Assembly (NCBI RefSeq): GCF_014190915.1 | Contig: NZ_JACHVU010000001.1 | Span: 434,001 to 498,000, forward strand | Reading direction: 5' to 3' | DNA from: Mycolicibacterium iranicum | GTDB lineage: Bacteria > Actinomycetota > Actinomycetes > Mycobacteriales > Mycobacteriaceae | Length of the DNA stretch: 64,000 nucleotides | Shown here: piece by piece, positions 44,925 through 54,753 of the stretch | Layout: each line of letters begins with the position of its first letter | Position numbering within the stretch: position 1 is the stretch's first letter | The notes under the pieces: model-generated | What the model saw: the letters and a program-made list of their open reading frames with translations, nothing else | Databases searched by the model: none | What the model was told of the DNA's origin: nothing | Program-made: the position numbers and the translations under genes

Positions 44925-45162
44925 AGCAGGCAACTTACGGGAAACCCCGCACAGCAAGGCCCACAAATCCGCTTCGGGAGACGAATTGGTCTCTGCGACA
45001 GGATTGTCGGTCTCGGTGTTCTGTGCGGTCATGGTGCTCATCTCCTCGTCGGGGTGGCCAGCGTGGGGTGGACAGCGTGGGTGGACGGCCTGGGGCGCGA
45101 CGGTCGCCGGCGGGGGAGGCCGGCGACCGTCGCCTGGAGGGTGGTTCGTGAGGGGCGGCCCC

Positions 45163-45810
45163 TCAGTACATCGAGACCTTGATGACCTCGAACTCGGCGT
45201 CGGCCAGGTCGTACTTGTCGGCGCCACCATCGGGGTAGAACGTGATCTCGGTGTCGACGGTCTGCCCGGGCGCCAGGCTCGCCGCGTACGCCGATCCGGT
45301 GGCAATTCGTTCCCCGGATTCCGACGTGGCCTCGATCTCCACCGAGAAGCTCTTGCGCTCGCTGGTCTTGTTGGTCAGCGACACGTCCAGTTCGCCCGAG
45401 CGGCTGTAGCGGTTGCTGTCGATCGTGATGGTGCCCATGTCGACCTCGAGGTCGTCGCGCAGGATGTCCGCGGTGTTGGTGCCCGACATGTCATCGAGCT
45501 GTTCGTTCGCGTCGTCGAGCATTTCGGTCGACTGGTCGGTGAGCCGATCCGTCGAGTCACTCAGCGACGCCAGCGGTGAGAACATCAGGACTGCGCCACC
45601 GATCAGCAGCACGGCCACGAGACCGGCGATCCAGGCCCACGCCTTGCTCGACGACTTCGACGAGTGGCTGTAACCGACGGCCATCGGAACGATGGGGGGC
45701 GGCGGGGGATAGCCGTAGCCGACGGGCTGGCCGTATCCGTAGCCGGACTGAGGGCCGTACGGCGCCGACGGAGCCTGCATGGTGCGATGCGAATCGGTGT
45801 TGATGGTCAT
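45163..45810 (-). CDS. Tyr/Pro-rich single-pass membrane protein with FxLYD-like domain
   Basis: 215 residues. The N-terminal 40 residues are rich in Gly, Tyr and Pro (repeated G-Y-G and a run of prolines). A membrane helix (about 57-78) follows, and then an extracellular helical spacer with D-D and E-Q pairs and a beta domain ending V-K-V-S-M-Y, which looks like an FxLYD/Telomeric-repeat-like beta sandwich. It is not recognised as a named protein. Its promoter gap carries one of the GCTATGG motifs described elsewhere, which ties it to the signalling island. Confidence 0.75.
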   Translation of the reverse strand: MTINTDSHRTMQAPSAPYGPQSGYGYGQPVGYGYPPPPPIVPMAVGYSHSSKSSSKAWAWIAGLVAVLLIGGAVLMFSPLASLSDSTDRLTDQSTEMLDDANEQLDDMSGTNTADILRDDLEVDMGTITIDSNRYSRSGELDVSLTNKTSERKSFSVEIEATSESGERIATGSAYAASLAPGQTVDTEITFYPDGGADKYDLADAEFEVIKVSMY

Positions 45811-45850
45811 GTCGTGGTGGCCTTTCCTGGCTCGTGCTCTGCGTCCTGCT

Positions 45851-45879
45851 GTAGCGATGCTATGACTTTAACCATAGCG
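45851..45879. promoter_or_regulatory. GCTATGG-type operator motif upstream of the 45.2 kb membrane protein gene
   Basis: In the 246-base gap 45811-46056, CGCTATGGTTA is read on the - strand at 45879-45869. An inverted repeat, TAGC-GAT-GCTA, lies at 45852-45862, with the same three-base spacing as CGTAGC-ACC-GCTACG at 50553-50567. The sites are 42-70 bases before the ATG of the - strand gene. The motif is followed on the - strand by TTAAAGT, a possible -10 region. Confidence 0.5.
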
Positions 45880-46056
45880 GTACCTAGAGCGCAACCTTTT
45901 CAGGCAAAGCGGTGCGATTGTGCGCGGAAAACCCTGTGAGCTGCGGTGACTTCGGTCGAGCGCCACCGGCGTGTGCCGCGAATCCGCGCAGCAGTCGTAT
46001 CGGCGCTACGACTGAGACGACTCCGCCGATGCAGTTGGGGCAGTGGGAGACGTCGC

Positions 46057-49000
46057 CTAGGAGATGTCGTCGGTGATGCTCTTGGCGATGTCGTCGGCGG
46101 CCGACCCCGCACTGGGCGCGCACACCAGGACGTCGACGACGACGTTCGCATCTGTGGCCAGCACGTGCTGGCACGATCGACCCGGCTCGGTCAGGAGAAC
46201 GGTCGAACGCCCGTCCACGGAGTCGGGCTTCCCGACCGCGATCTGCACGGGCGCTCGGCCCTCCGCGACATAGGTGATCGTGGAGTCGGCGCAACCTCGC
46301 CAGTCGTTGATGGCGGCGTCCTGCACCCGAGCCGCGTCCTCTGTGCTCGCGTAGCTGGTCACGTACTGGAACACCGTGGTATCGGCGGCGGTCAGTTCCG
46401 AACCCTGGACTCCGCTCGGTGTGGTCTCCGCGTACGTGGCGGCCGCACCGGCCGTCGCGACGCCGGCGCACGGCGGTGGCGTCGCAGTGCCCGGGCGATG
46501 CGCCGTCAGCGGCCGAGGATCGGCTGAGGCCAACTCCGTCGCCTTGCTCAGCGAGGCAACGGTTTCGGCATCGCGCAGCAGCCCAGGCAGGTCGGCGGCG
46601 GGGACGGCGGTCTGCGGCGGAGCGGCGCCCTGCGTCGGCGTATTCGCCAACGGGTTGTCCGCGAGCGTCGCCCGCGGGCCTCCACCCTTGGTCAACTGGG
46701 ACAGCCCGGCGACGAACGCCCCCGCCAGGACGACCACCACGACCACTGTCGCCACCCGCGATGCCCCGCTGCGCACTCGCTGACCGGCGCCTGCACTGTC
46801 CTGCACGGGAAGTCGCAAGCGGCGCAGGACGAAGACTGCGGCCACGATGCCGAGCAGCAGCAGCACGCCCATGTCGATCAGGTACCACCTGAGGGCGTGA
46901 TGCCAGAGGGGGTCGTCGACCGTGACCAGCGGCGCCACCTTGAGCAGGTCGATGACCGACGCCGAGGCCGCGAATCCCCAACGGGCGGGCAGGAAGAACG
47001 AGGCCTGCTCCAGCCCGACACGTCCCGTCACCGGAATCAGCCCGCCGGAGAACACGATCGACAACATGATGACCACGACCAGCATCGGCAGTATCTGCTC
47101 GTTCGAGCGGGCCAGCGAGGACAGCAGCAGCCCGACGACCGCCGAGACGATCGCGGTCAGCGCCAACGCGAGATACAGGTCGTAGACCGGGTTTCCGAGT
47201 ACCAGGGCGCCCTGCGTCGGCCCCCCTTTTCCGTACACCACGATCGCGGTGACGATCGCGGCCTGGATCACGGCGAACACGCTGTACACGGCGACCTTGG
47301 CGAACAGGTAGGCCCCCGAGGACAGACCCACCGCCTGCTCGCGCCGGAAGATCGTGCGCTCCCCGACGAGGTCCCGGATCGTGAGCGCGGTGCCCATGAA
47401 CACCGCGGCGATGTTGGCCAGGATCAGCAGCTGCGTGGGTTCGTTCGGCGACCCGCCGGTGGTGGTGGCCTCACCCAGACCCACCTCCCCGGGGACCACC
47501 AGCGACAGCGCCCCGAGGATGAACGGCAGCAGCACCAGGAACAGCGCGTATCCGCGGTCGGCGAACACCAACCGGACCTGTCTGCGTGCCAGCGTCGCCA
47601 CCTGCCGGGTTGTGCTGGCCCGCGCCGGCTCGCCGAGCGGACCCGCCGCCGAGGTGGTCGCCGCCGCGGATTGCGCGACCTTCGGGTTCCGCGCGAGGAA
47701 GGCGGCGTGTGCCGCGTCGGGGTTCGTCGAGACCCAGGCGAAGATGTCGGCCCAGTCGCTGGTTCCGATCGCGGCCTGAATTCCGTTGGGCGGTCCGGCA
47801 TACGCCGTCTTGCCGCCGGGTGCGAGCAAGAGCACCTGGTCGCACATGGTCAGGTAGGTCAGCGAGTGGGTCACGACCACGACCGTGCGCCCGGCGTCGG
47901 CGAGGCGGCGCAGCATCGACATGACCTGCCGGTCGAGCGCCGGATCGAGGCCGGAGGTCGGTTCGTCGAGGATCAGCAGCGATGGACCGGTCAAGAGCTC
48001 CAGCGCGACCGAGGCGCGCTTGCGCTGACCGCCGGAGAGTTTGTCGACACGCTTGTTCCGGTGCTCGGTGAGCTCGAGCTCACCGAGCACCCGGTCGACG
48101 ACTGCGCGGCGGTCGGCCCGGCTGGTGTCCGGCGGCAGCCGCAGTTGCGCGGCGTAGGACAGGGCCTGGTTCACGGTCAGCTGCCGGTGCACGACGTCGT
48201 CCTGGGGGACCATGCCGATGCGCGACCTCATCGTCGCGTACTCGGCGTGGACGTCGTGGCCGTCGAAGCTGACGGTCCCCGAGGATGGATGGCTCAGTCC
48301 GCCAAGCAATTTGATCAGCGTCGACTTGCCTGCGCCCGAGGGGCCGATGACGGCGGTGAGGGTGCCCGGCCGCGCCGCGAAGGAGACGTCGGTGAGCAGG
48401 TCGTGACCGTCGATCTGCAAGCTCAGACGGTGGGCCTCCACACCGCCTGTGGACTGGGTGTCGGTCCTGGGCTTCAACGTGGAACCGCCGGTGTAGACCA
48501 GGTCGGTGTTGCCGATGGTCACCACGTCGCCGGCACGCAACGTGACCGCCGTGATGCGGACACCGTTGACGAACGTTCCGTTGTTGCTCGCGTTGTCGTA
48601 CAACTCCGCTGCCGTCGCTGTCGGCACCAGATAGGCATGGGTGCGCGACGCCAGCGAATCATCCACGTGCACAGCCGAAGTGGAGTGCCTACCGATGGTG
48701 AGCGCACCCGGCGGCGGACCGGCGGGCTTCGCCGGGAGCACCTTCTTCACCGCACCGGTCATGCGGGCGAGGACGTCGTCGTCCCTGTCGTTCGCGACGA
48801 CCGGCGGCGGGCCCGCCGGCCGCGGGGGTGCGCTGCGCGGCGGGACGGGGTGGGCCGGTGCCGGGGTCGGTGGGCGCGTCGGCGTCTGCCTCGGCTGGGG
48901 CGGGCGCGGCTGGGGCGGAGGCGGCGCAGGCCGGGGCGGCGTCGCGCGGGGCGAGGGCGGTCCGCTGCCCGGCGCCGGAGGTCGCGCGGGTGGCGCGGGG

Positions 49001-49437
49001 CGTGGCGGTGGCGGGGGCGCGTCCCGCCGGGGCACCCCACCGCGTTCCGGCGGCGGGGCCGTGCGTGGCGGGGCCGTGCGTGGCGGCGCGCCGGCCGGGT
49101 GGCCGGCCGCGATCGGCACCTGCTGGGTGGTGACCCGGAAGGTCAGCGGCGGTCCGTCGGGCGCCCCCAGGTTGATGCGGACGTCGTCATCGATCGGCAC
49201 GCTGGCCGCGCGCCGGCCGTCGACGTAGATTCCGTTGCGGCTCTTGTCTATTGCGGTCCATTGCCCCGCGTCGGCATGCAGGATCACGTGGACGCGGGAG
49301 ATCGCCTGCTTGGCGGCGATCTCGACGCGGATGTCCGCCTCCGGTCCTCGTCCGACGGTGATGTCCCTGCCGGGTCCGAAGGTGTACATCGCTGCGCCGA
49401 GCCAGACGACCAGCGGAGGAGCTGCAACCCCGGTCAC
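46057..49437 (-). CDS. FHA-domain ABC exporter with C-terminal PknH-like sensor domain
   Basis: 1126 residues, versus 865 for M. tuberculosis Rv1747. Order of domains: FHA-1 (about 20-90, G-R-G-P-E and S-R-V-H), Pro-rich linker (about 115-215), FHA-2 (about 240-310, G-R-H-S-T-S and N-N-G-T-F-V-N-G), ABC ATPase (Walker A G-P-S-G-A-G-K-S-T near 365, signature L-S-G-G-Q near 470, L-D-E-P-T-S-G-L-D), six-helix ABC2 membrane part (about 620-900), and a C-terminal extracellular domain (about 940-1126) with four cysteines in the PknH sensor pattern (P-P-C, W-R-G-C, S-C-Q, V-C). Rv1747 lacks that last domain. GTG start with AGAAAGGTG upstream. Confidence 0.88.
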   Translation of the reverse strand: MTGVAAPPLVVWLGAAMYTFGPGRDITVGRGPEADIRVEIAAKQAISRVHVILHADAGQWTAIDKSRNGIYVDGRRAASVPIDDDVRINLGAPDGPPLTFRVTTQQVPIAAGHPAGAPPRTAPPRTAPPPERGGVPRRDAPPPPPRPAPPARPPAPGSGPPSPRATPPRPAPPPPQPRPPQPRQTPTRPPTPAPAHPVPPRSAPPRPAGPPPVVANDRDDDVLARMTGAVKKVLPAKPAGPPPGALTIGRHSTSAVHVDDSLASRTHAYLVPTATAAELYDNASNNGTFVNGVRITAVTLRAGDVVTIGNTDLVYTGGSTLKPRTDTQSTGGVEAHRLSLQIDGHDLLTDVSFAARPGTLTAVIGPSGAGKSTLIKLLGGLSHPSSGTVSFDGHDVHAEYATMRSRIGMVPQDDVVHRQLTVNQALSYAAQLRLPPDTSRADRRAVVDRVLGELELTEHRNKRVDKLSGGQRKRASVALELLTGPSLLILDEPTSGLDPALDRQVMSMLRRLADAGRTVVVVTHSLTYLTMCDQVLLLAPGGKTAYAGPPNGIQAAIGTSDWADIFAWVSTNPDAAHAAFLARNPKVAQSAAATTSAAGPLGEPARASTTRQVATLARRQVRLVFADRGYALFLVLLPFILGALSLVVPGEVGLGEATTTGGSPNEPTQLLILANIAAVFMGTALTIRDLVGERTIFRREQAVGLSSGAYLFAKVAVYSVFAVIQAAIVTAIVVYGKGGPTQGALVLGNPVYDLYLALALTAIVSAVVGLLLSSLARSNEQILPMLVVVIMLSIVFSGGLIPVTGRVGLEQASFFLPARWGFAASASVIDLLKVAPLVTVDDPLWHHALRWYLIDMGVLLLLGIVAAVFVLRRLRLPVQDSAGAGQRVRSGASRVATVVVVVVLAGAFVAGLSQLTKGGGPRATLADNPLANTPTQGAAPPQTAVPAADLPGLLRDAETVASLSKATELASADPRPLTAHRPGTATPPPCAGVATAGAAATYAETTPSGVQGSELTAADTTVFQYVTSYASTEDAARVQDAAINDWRGCADSTITYVAEGRAPVQIAVGKPDSVDGRSTVLLTEPGRSCQHVLATDANVVVDVLVCAPSAGSAADDIAKSITDDIS

Positions 49438-49470
49438 GGGTGCACCTTTCTGTCGATCGTCCGACGACGC

Positions 49471-50487
49471 TCAGCGGCCCGCCGACATCCGCTGGATCCC
49501 GCGGTGCACCTGCACACCGACGTAGCCGAGCGCGGCCGCGATCACCACCGACCCGGCCGCGGTGATGATCAGCATGAGGATCGTGCCCCCCGCCACGTAG
49601 GGCAGCCCGGACAGCGACAGCGCTCCGGTCAGCGCGAACAGGGCGCCGAGCAGGAACAGCAGTCCGCCGACCAGGCAGATGCCGTACACGATGAACTGGT
49701 GGGCCTTCTTCGTCCCGACGGCGAACAGGAGATAGGCCAGCCCGACCCAGACGCCGGCGCTGAGCACGAGGCTCAGCAACCCCGGCAGCAGAGCGAACAC
49801 CAGACACAGCACCAACCCGATCGCGAACGAGACGTACACGAACTGGTCGGGTTGCTGGCGCCGGAAGTTCTGGAACCACGGCTGCTTGATCAGGTCGCCG
49901 CGGACACCCCGCTCCATGAGTTTCGCAATGACGTTGTTGCCCTTGTTGAGGAGTTCCTGCGCGCTTGCCGCGGACTGGGGCGGTGGTCCCGGCGGGGGAT
50001 AGGACGGCCCGCCGGGGAAGGCGCCCGGCGGCGGGGGCGGGGGCGGGGGCGTCGCACCGGTCGGTGACGGCCCGCCGGGGCCGGCCCCGTAGGGCGTGGC
50101 ATGTGGGTGCGGCGCGCCGCTCCACCCCTGCCCTGGCCCACCGGGCGGCGGATACGGAGGCTGGAATCCACCACCCTGCGGAGCAGACGGGGGTGGCGGT
50201 GCCGACGGGGATGGCGCCGACGGCGGCCACGAGGGTGCCTGCGGCGCCGGGTCGACCCGCTGCTGCGGCGGTGGCGGCGGGACGTCCCCTCCGGGCGTCC
50301 GGGGTACGACGTGCGTCTTCTCGCCCGCATCGTCCCCGGTGGTGCTGTGCTCGACTGACGGGCCGGAGAATCGGGTCACCACCTGGGTTTCTTCGCCGTC
50401 GGCCGGTGACGGCGCCGAGCCGATCTGCCGGGTCTGTTCCTCGGCGGCGTCGTCGTGGCCACCGGCCTTATTACCCGCGTGCGTCAT
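49471..50487 (-). CDS. Pro-rich membrane protein with two T-x-V-V motifs
   Basis: 338 residues. The N-terminal 180 residues are disordered and Pro/Gly-rich, with two similar motifs, E-T-Q-V-V-T-R (Thr34) and K-T-H-V-V-P-R (Thr58), which look like Ser/Thr-kinase sites that an FHA domain could read. A helical linker (about 180-220) precedes four membrane helices (about 220-335). It is not recognised. It is the first gene of the - strand unit that continues with the FHA exporter (33 bases away) and diverges from the FHA-XRE regulator. Confidence 0.8.
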   Translation of the reverse strand: MTHAGNKAGGHDDAAEEQTRQIGSAPSPADGEETQVVTRFSGPSVEHSTTGDDAGEKTHVVPRTPGGDVPPPPPQQRVDPAPQAPSWPPSAPSPSAPPPPSAPQGGGFQPPYPPPGGPGQGWSGAPHPHATPYGAGPGGPSPTGATPPPPPPPPGAFPGGPSYPPPGPPPQSAASAQELLNKGNNVIAKLMERGVRGDLIKQPWFQNFRRQQPDQFVYVSFAIGLVLCLVFALLPGLLSLVLSAGVWVGLAYLLFAVGTKKAHQFIVYGICLVGGLLFLLGALFALTGALSLSGLPYVAGGTILMLIITAAGSVVIAAALGYVGVQVHRGIQRMSAGR

Positions 50488-50539
50488 TCGTTCGTCGTCC
50501 CCCTGAGTCAGGTGAAGCGCTTCGTTTCGAAACCTACAC

Positions 50540-50576
50540 TAGCGCTATCAGTCGTAGCACCGCTACGGTTTATGCT
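50540..50576. promoter_or_regulatory. Operator and promoter of the FHA-XRE gene
   Basis: The 95-base divergent gap holds the 8-base palindrome TAGCGCTA (50540-50547), the perfect inverted repeat CGTAGC-ACC-GCTACG (50553-50567), and the 11-mer CGCTACGGTTT (50561-50571), identical to two copies near whiB6. TATGCT (50571-50576) is a likely -10 box whose start point would fall at the ATG, suggesting a leaderless mRNA. The inverted repeat would then lie at about -30 to -15, so a bound protein should repress. Confidence 0.6.
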
Positions 50577-50582
50577 GTGACT

Positions 50583-51671
50583 ATGACTTCCACCGAGATC
50601 GAGGGAGAGCAGCCCGACGGCACGCTGCCACTGACGGTGCGTGTGGGTTCGGCGACCCACACCTTCGAACCCTCCGATACTCCCGTGGTGGTCGGCCGGG
50701 ACGATCCCGACAACGACAAGCACGTGCAGATCCCTCTCAGCGACAGCCGTATCTCCCGGCGCCATCTCGTCGTGACGGTCCGCGACGGAGACTGGGTGGG
50801 CACGCCCGAGGGTCGCAACGGGGTCTTCGTCGACGGCCAGCGCAAGGACGACCCGTTCGTCATCGCACCGGAGGGGATGACCGTGGTGCTCGGGCATCCG
50901 TTCAGCGGAATCCCGATCTACTTCAGCACTCTCGACCCCGACATCGTCTACGTCGGCGCCCAGGTCGCCAAGCGCCGCACGGAACTCGACCTGTCCCAGC
51001 GCACCCTGGCCGCCAACAAGGTGATCAACGCCGGGGCGCTGATCTCGTTCGAGAAGGGCCGCAGCTGGCCGAGGGACAAGACCCGGGAGCGGCTGGAGGC
51101 CGCCCTGGGCTGGCCGCCCGGGACGCTGGCGAAGATGCGCCGCGAGCACGCCGCGACGACCAGCGCCACCGCGGCGGCCGCGCAGTCGGCGGAGGGCGAG
51201 AGGACCGAGGTGCTGGGCGCCGGCGGAGGCACCACCACTGTCGAGGCCAAATACATGGCCGAGACGATCGCGTTGGCGCTGGCGAACATTCGCGCGCAGA
51301 TCGACTCGTTGCCGGCCCCGGCCGACCCCGCTTTTCCGCCGCGCGCCGCCGCGCTGCTGGGCGACCTCGCCCGGCTGGAGGCCCTGGCCTACAACGCGTC
51401 GCGGGGTGCGCTCGGCGCCGAGACCGTGTTCGTGCAACTCAGCGCCGTCCGACGCGCCTACCGCGAACTGATGATGCGCGCGGCGACCTCACCGCAGGCG
51501 ACCCTGGGCCAACGCCTGTTCGCCGCGCGGCACCGCGCCGAACTCAGCGTCGAGGAGGCTGCGACGATGGTCGGGCTGCAGGCCGCCGATGTGAAGGCCG
51601 CCGAGACGGGAGAACCGGTCAGCGAGCCGGCGCTGAGCGCTCTGCACCGGCTGCTGTCGGCGCTGCAGTAG
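50583..51671 (+). CDS. FHA-XRE transcription regulator
   Basis: 362 residues. An N-terminal FHA domain (about 15-105) shows [14 protein letters not shown] and G-R-N-G-V-F-V-D-G, the residues that bind phosphothreonine. An XRE-like HTH follows (about 120-180, [13 protein letters not shown] and F-E-K-G-R-S-W-P-R). A helical section and a second HTH-like end follow (about 315-360). The part after the FHA is homologous to the regulator at 26917-27657. It occupies the place of embR beside the kinase, but EmbR has a different HTH and order. It is likely to bind the phosphorylated kinase next door. The ATG is used; a GTG two codons earlier is possible. Confidence 0.88.
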   Translation: MTSTEIEGEQPDGTLPLTVRVGSATHTFEPSDTPVVVGRDDPDNDKHVQIPLSDSRISRRHLVVTVRDGDWVGTPEGRNGVFVDGQRKDDPFVIAPEGMTVVLGHPFSGIPIYFSTLDPDIVYVGAQVAKRRTELDLSQRTLAANKVINAGALISFEKGRSWPRDKTRERLEAALGWPPGTLAKMRREHAATTSATAAAAQSAEGERTEVLGAGGGTTTVEAKYMAETIALALANIRAQIDSLPAPADPAFPPRAAALLGDLARLEALAYNASRGALGAETVFVQLSAVRRAYRELMMRAATSPQATLGQRLFAARHRAELSVEEAATMVGLQAADVKAAETGEPVSEPALSALHRLLSALQ

Positions 51672-51724
51672 GACGGGGAACCCTCGATGCATCTGCCGGT
51701 GACCGCGAAGTACTAAGGGGAGCA

Positions 51725-53785
51725 ATGTCTTTCAATGTCGGTGATGTCGTCGGCGGGTACACCATCGAAGGAGTGCTGGGCTCCGGCGGCATGGGCACCG
51801 TGTACCGGGCGCGCAACCCCGTGCTCCCCCGCAGCGATGCGTTGAAGATCCTCAGCGCCGAGTTCTCGCGCGACGACCAGTTCCGGGCGCGGTTCCAGCG
51901 CGAGGCCGACGTCGCCGCCACCCTGGACCACCCCAACATCGTCGCGGTGTATTCGCGCGGCGAAGCCGAGGGTCAGCTCTGGATCGCCATGCAGTACGTG
52001 GCCGGCACCGACGCCGACCGTGAACTGCGTTCGGGCACGCTGACTCCCGAACGGGCCGCGCACATCACCACCGAGGTGGCCAAGGCGCTCGACTACGCAC
52101 ACCGCCGCGGGATCCTGCACCGCGACGTCAAACCCGCCAACTTCCTCCTCACCCCGGACGACGAACGGGTGTTCCTCGCCGACTTCGGTATCGCGCGCGC
52201 ACTCGACGACGCCGCGCACCTGACCACCGACGGCACGGTCATGGCATCGGTCGCCTATGCCGCCCCCGAAGCGCTCACCGGCATTGCGGTGGACCGACGT
52301 TCCGACATCTACTCGCTGGGTTGCTCGCTGTTCCGCATGCTGACCAACAAGGCGCCGTACGCGGGACTGCCGGGCGGGCTGGCGGCCATGGCGGCGGCAC
52401 ACATGTCCTCGCCGCCGCCCAGGGTCACCGATCTGGTGCCCTCGCTCCCGCGCGCGCTCGACGACGTGATCGCCAAGGCGATGGCCAAGAACCCGGCGGA
52501 GCGCTATCAGACGGCGCGCGAACTCGCGGATGCCGCCACCGCGGCGATCGCCGACTCGACGACCGCCATCCCCAGGTCGACCGTCACGCAGGAGTGGACG
52601 TCCCCGCCGGCGAGCCGGCCGGACCAGAGACCCCCCGGCCCGCCCCCGCCTCCGTGGACCGGCGGGCAGCACCCGCAGGGCCCCCGGCCACAGGATCCGC
52701 ACGGCGCCGTCACCTACCCCACCGGCTATTACAGCGGCCCGCACGCGCACACCCAGCCCCGTCCGCCGGCCCCCCCGCAGGGCCCCGGGGGTGGCTCACC
52801 CGCGGTGTCACCGGCCCGCGCACGCACGCCGCGCACGCGTCGCCGGTTGATCATGGGCGGCAGCCTCGTTGCGATCATCGCGCTGGTCGTGGGGGTCGGC
52901 ATCTTCCTGACCAACTACTCGAGCAAGCCGGCCTACACCGCACAAACGATCTCCCACGTGCACGGGTCGACCCAGATCAGCGAAGCTCCCACCGCCGTCG
53001 CCGCGCTCGGGCCGGGGGACGCCGACGCGATCCTGGCCCTGGGACTGCAGCCGGCCGCCATCATGTCCGCTGACGGGGCCCTGCCCTCCTATCTCCAGGA
53101 CAAGGTCACGGGGTCGCCCCCGGTCATGGGCTTCATCGACACCAACGCCATCCAGTCCGCCAAGCCCGATCTGATCATCGCCACCGGCGAGGTCGACGAC
53201 GCCACCTACGAGCGCCTGCAGTCGATCGCACCGACGGTCACGCGACCCGCCGACACCCAGCAGGCATGGAACTGGGAGACCCAGCTGCAGTGGATCGGCA
53301 AGATCGTCGGCCGCGAGACCCAGGCGAATCAGCTGATCAGCACGATCGGCGTGCAGCAGACCGATCTGAAGAACCAGAACCCGTCGGTGGCGGGCAAGTC
53401 GGTCGAGATCCTCAACGTCACGCCGACCGGGCTCACACAGACACTGAACCCGTCGAACGCCGCGAACTTCCTGTCCTCGCTCGGCCTGACCTACAACAAC
53501 TCCCTGCAGCGGACGGCGAGCGACTCCGGCCCGACGCGGCCACTGGCCGACACCAGCACGTTGTACCTGCTCAAGAGCGACGTTCTGGTTGTAGTGCGCA
53601 CCGACGAGGCGGCTGGCGGCGGTGGGGCCGCCGGATTGCCGAGGGAATTGGCCGCCTTCCGCGGCGCGATGGTGATCGTCGACGATCCGGACATCGTGGC
53701 CGCGCTGGCCGACCCGGGCGGCTATCTGGCCACGCAGTTCCTCGACTCCGCTCTGGTCCCGCAGCTCGCCGACACCATCCGGTGA
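51725..53785 (+). CDS. Ser/Thr protein kinase with extracellular periplasmic-binding-protein domain
   Basis: 686 residues. Residues 11-285 are a Hanks-type kinase: G-S-G-G-M-G-T (19-25), Lys41 in A-L-K-I-L, Glu60, H-R-D (132-134) with K136 and N139, D-F-G (153-155), activation-loop Thr167/168/171, A-P-E (180-182). A Pro-rich juxtamembrane region follows, with one membrane helix at about 376-396. The extracellular part (about 405-686) has the siderophore/metal-binding-protein pattern [17 protein letters not shown]. The place between an FHA-regulator gene and lprA is where pknH lies in M. tuberculosis, but PknH has a different sensor. Confidence 0.88.
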   Translation: MSFNVGDVVGGYTIEGVLGSGGMGTVYRARNPVLPRSDALKILSAEFSRDDQFRARFQREADVAATLDHPNIVAVYSRGEAEGQLWIAMQYVAGTDADRELRSGTLTPERAAHITTEVAKALDYAHRRGILHRDVKPANFLLTPDDERVFLADFGIARALDDAAHLTTDGTVMASVAYAAPEALTGIAVDRRSDIYSLGCSLFRMLTNKAPYAGLPGGLAAMAAAHMSSPPPRVTDLVPSLPRALDDVIAKAMAKNPAERYQTARELADAATAAIADSTTAIPRSTVTQEWTSPPASRPDQRPPGPPPPPWTGGQHPQGPRPQDPHGAVTYPTGYYSGPHAHTQPRPPAPPQGPGGGSPAVSPARARTPRTRRRLIMGGSLVAIIALVVGVGIFLTNYSSKPAYTAQTISHVHGSTQISEAPTAVAALGPGDADAILALGLQPAAIMSADGALPSYLQDKVTGSPPVMGFIDTNAIQSAKPDLIIATGEVDDATYERLQSIAPTVTRPADTQQAWNWETQLQWIGKIVGRETQANQLISTIGVQQTDLKNQNPSVAGKSVEILNVTPTGLTQTLNPSNAANFLSSLGLTYNNSLQRTASDSGPTRPLADTSTLYLLKSDVLVVVRTDEAAGGGGAAGLPRELAAFRGAMVIVDDPDIVAALADPGGYLATQFLDSALVPQLADTIR

Positions 53786-53975
53786 TGACGGTACCGGGCT
53801 GTCGATTTTGCTGCATCCGCGCGCTGGGCGTCGGAGAGCACCTGCGCGCTGGCTGAAAACTTCTGTCACGGAGGGGGTTGCAGGGGATTTAAGGTGAGAA
53901 GTGCGTCGACCATCTGACTTTGCGAGCGGCGTCGAGGACGACCTCGGTGCCCGACGACAGAAAGAGAGACACTGA

Positions 53976-54692
53976 ATGAGGTTTCGAATTGGCGCCGTGA
54001 TGGCAGTCGCGAGCGCGACGGTCATCGCGCTGGCCGGCTGCTCCGGAAGCGGGGACAGTGGCGGCAGCGGCGGATCGGACAGCGGCGTGGATGCCGCGAG
54101 CCTGGTGCAGGAGTCGTCGCAGGCGATGCAGGATCTGACCGGCGCACATGTGGTCATCACCGCCGAGGGTCGGGTACCGAACCTCAAGGTGACCAAGCTC
54201 GAGGCCGACATCGCCTCGAAGCCGACCCCGGTGGCCACCGGCACCGCGTCGATCCAGGTCGGTCAGCAGAATCAGGAGGCTCAGCTGATCTATGTCGACG
54301 GACGCCTCTACTCCGACATCGCCGAGCCGGGCAAGTGGACGGACTACGGCACGGGCACCTCGATCTACAACCTCGCGGTGCTGTTCGATCAGCAGAACGG
54401 GCTCGCCAACGCCCTCGCGAATCTCAAGGACCCCAAGGCGGAGGGCTCCGAGGAGATCGACGGCGTCAAGACGACCAAGATCACCGGCACCGCGTCGACC
54501 ACCGACGTCGCACAGCTGGCCGGCGCCAGGAAGGCACCCGAGAAGGAGCAGACCGTGCCGATGACGGTCTGGATCGCCGACGAGGCGCCGCACTACCTCG
54601 TGCGCGCGCAGATCACCCCGGTCCCGGACACCAGCGTGACGATGACGCTGTCCGAGTTCGGCAAGACCGTCACTGCCCAGAAGCCCGTCTAG
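53976..54692 (+). CDS. lprA: LprA-type lipoprotein of the LppX/LprAFG family
   Basis: 238 residues. Signal peptide with lipobox L-A-G-C, a Gly/Ser-rich linker, then the LppX/LprAFG fold. It has V-P-N-L-[KR]-V-T-K-L-E-[AG]-D-I, Y-V-D-G-[RH]-L-Y-S-D and S-I-Y-N-[LV]-[AS]-V-L as in Rv1270c (LprA), and ends K-P-V. The family holds lipid in a hydrophobic pocket; LprA is a TLR2 agonist. In M. tuberculosis lprA lies near pknH/embR, supporting the synteny noted here. A 190-base gap separates it from the kinase gene. Confidence 0.88.
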   Translation: MRFRIGAVMAVASATVIALAGCSGSGDSGGSGGSDSGVDAASLVQESSQAMQDLTGAHVVITAEGRVPNLKVTKLEADIASKPTPVATGTASIQVGQQNQEAQLIYVDGRLYSDIAEPGKWTDYGTGTSIYNLAVLFDQQNGLANALANLKDPKAEGSEEIDGVKTTKITGTASTTDVAQLAGARKAPEKEQTVPMTVWIADEAPHYLVRAQITPVPDTSVTMTLSEFGKTVTAQKPV

Positions 54693-54753
54693 CGCTCCCG
54701 ACTCCGTGGCTCTGCCCAGCAGAGCCCCCGATATTGGAAAGGATTTCCTGCAC

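Noticed and set aside
46897..50067. A 1056-codon open frame on the + strand opposite the FHA exporter
   Set aside because: It is the mirror of a GC-rich coding gene. Its translation is Arg/Gly/Asp-rich without domains, while the - strand encodes recognisable FHA, ATPase and membrane segments.
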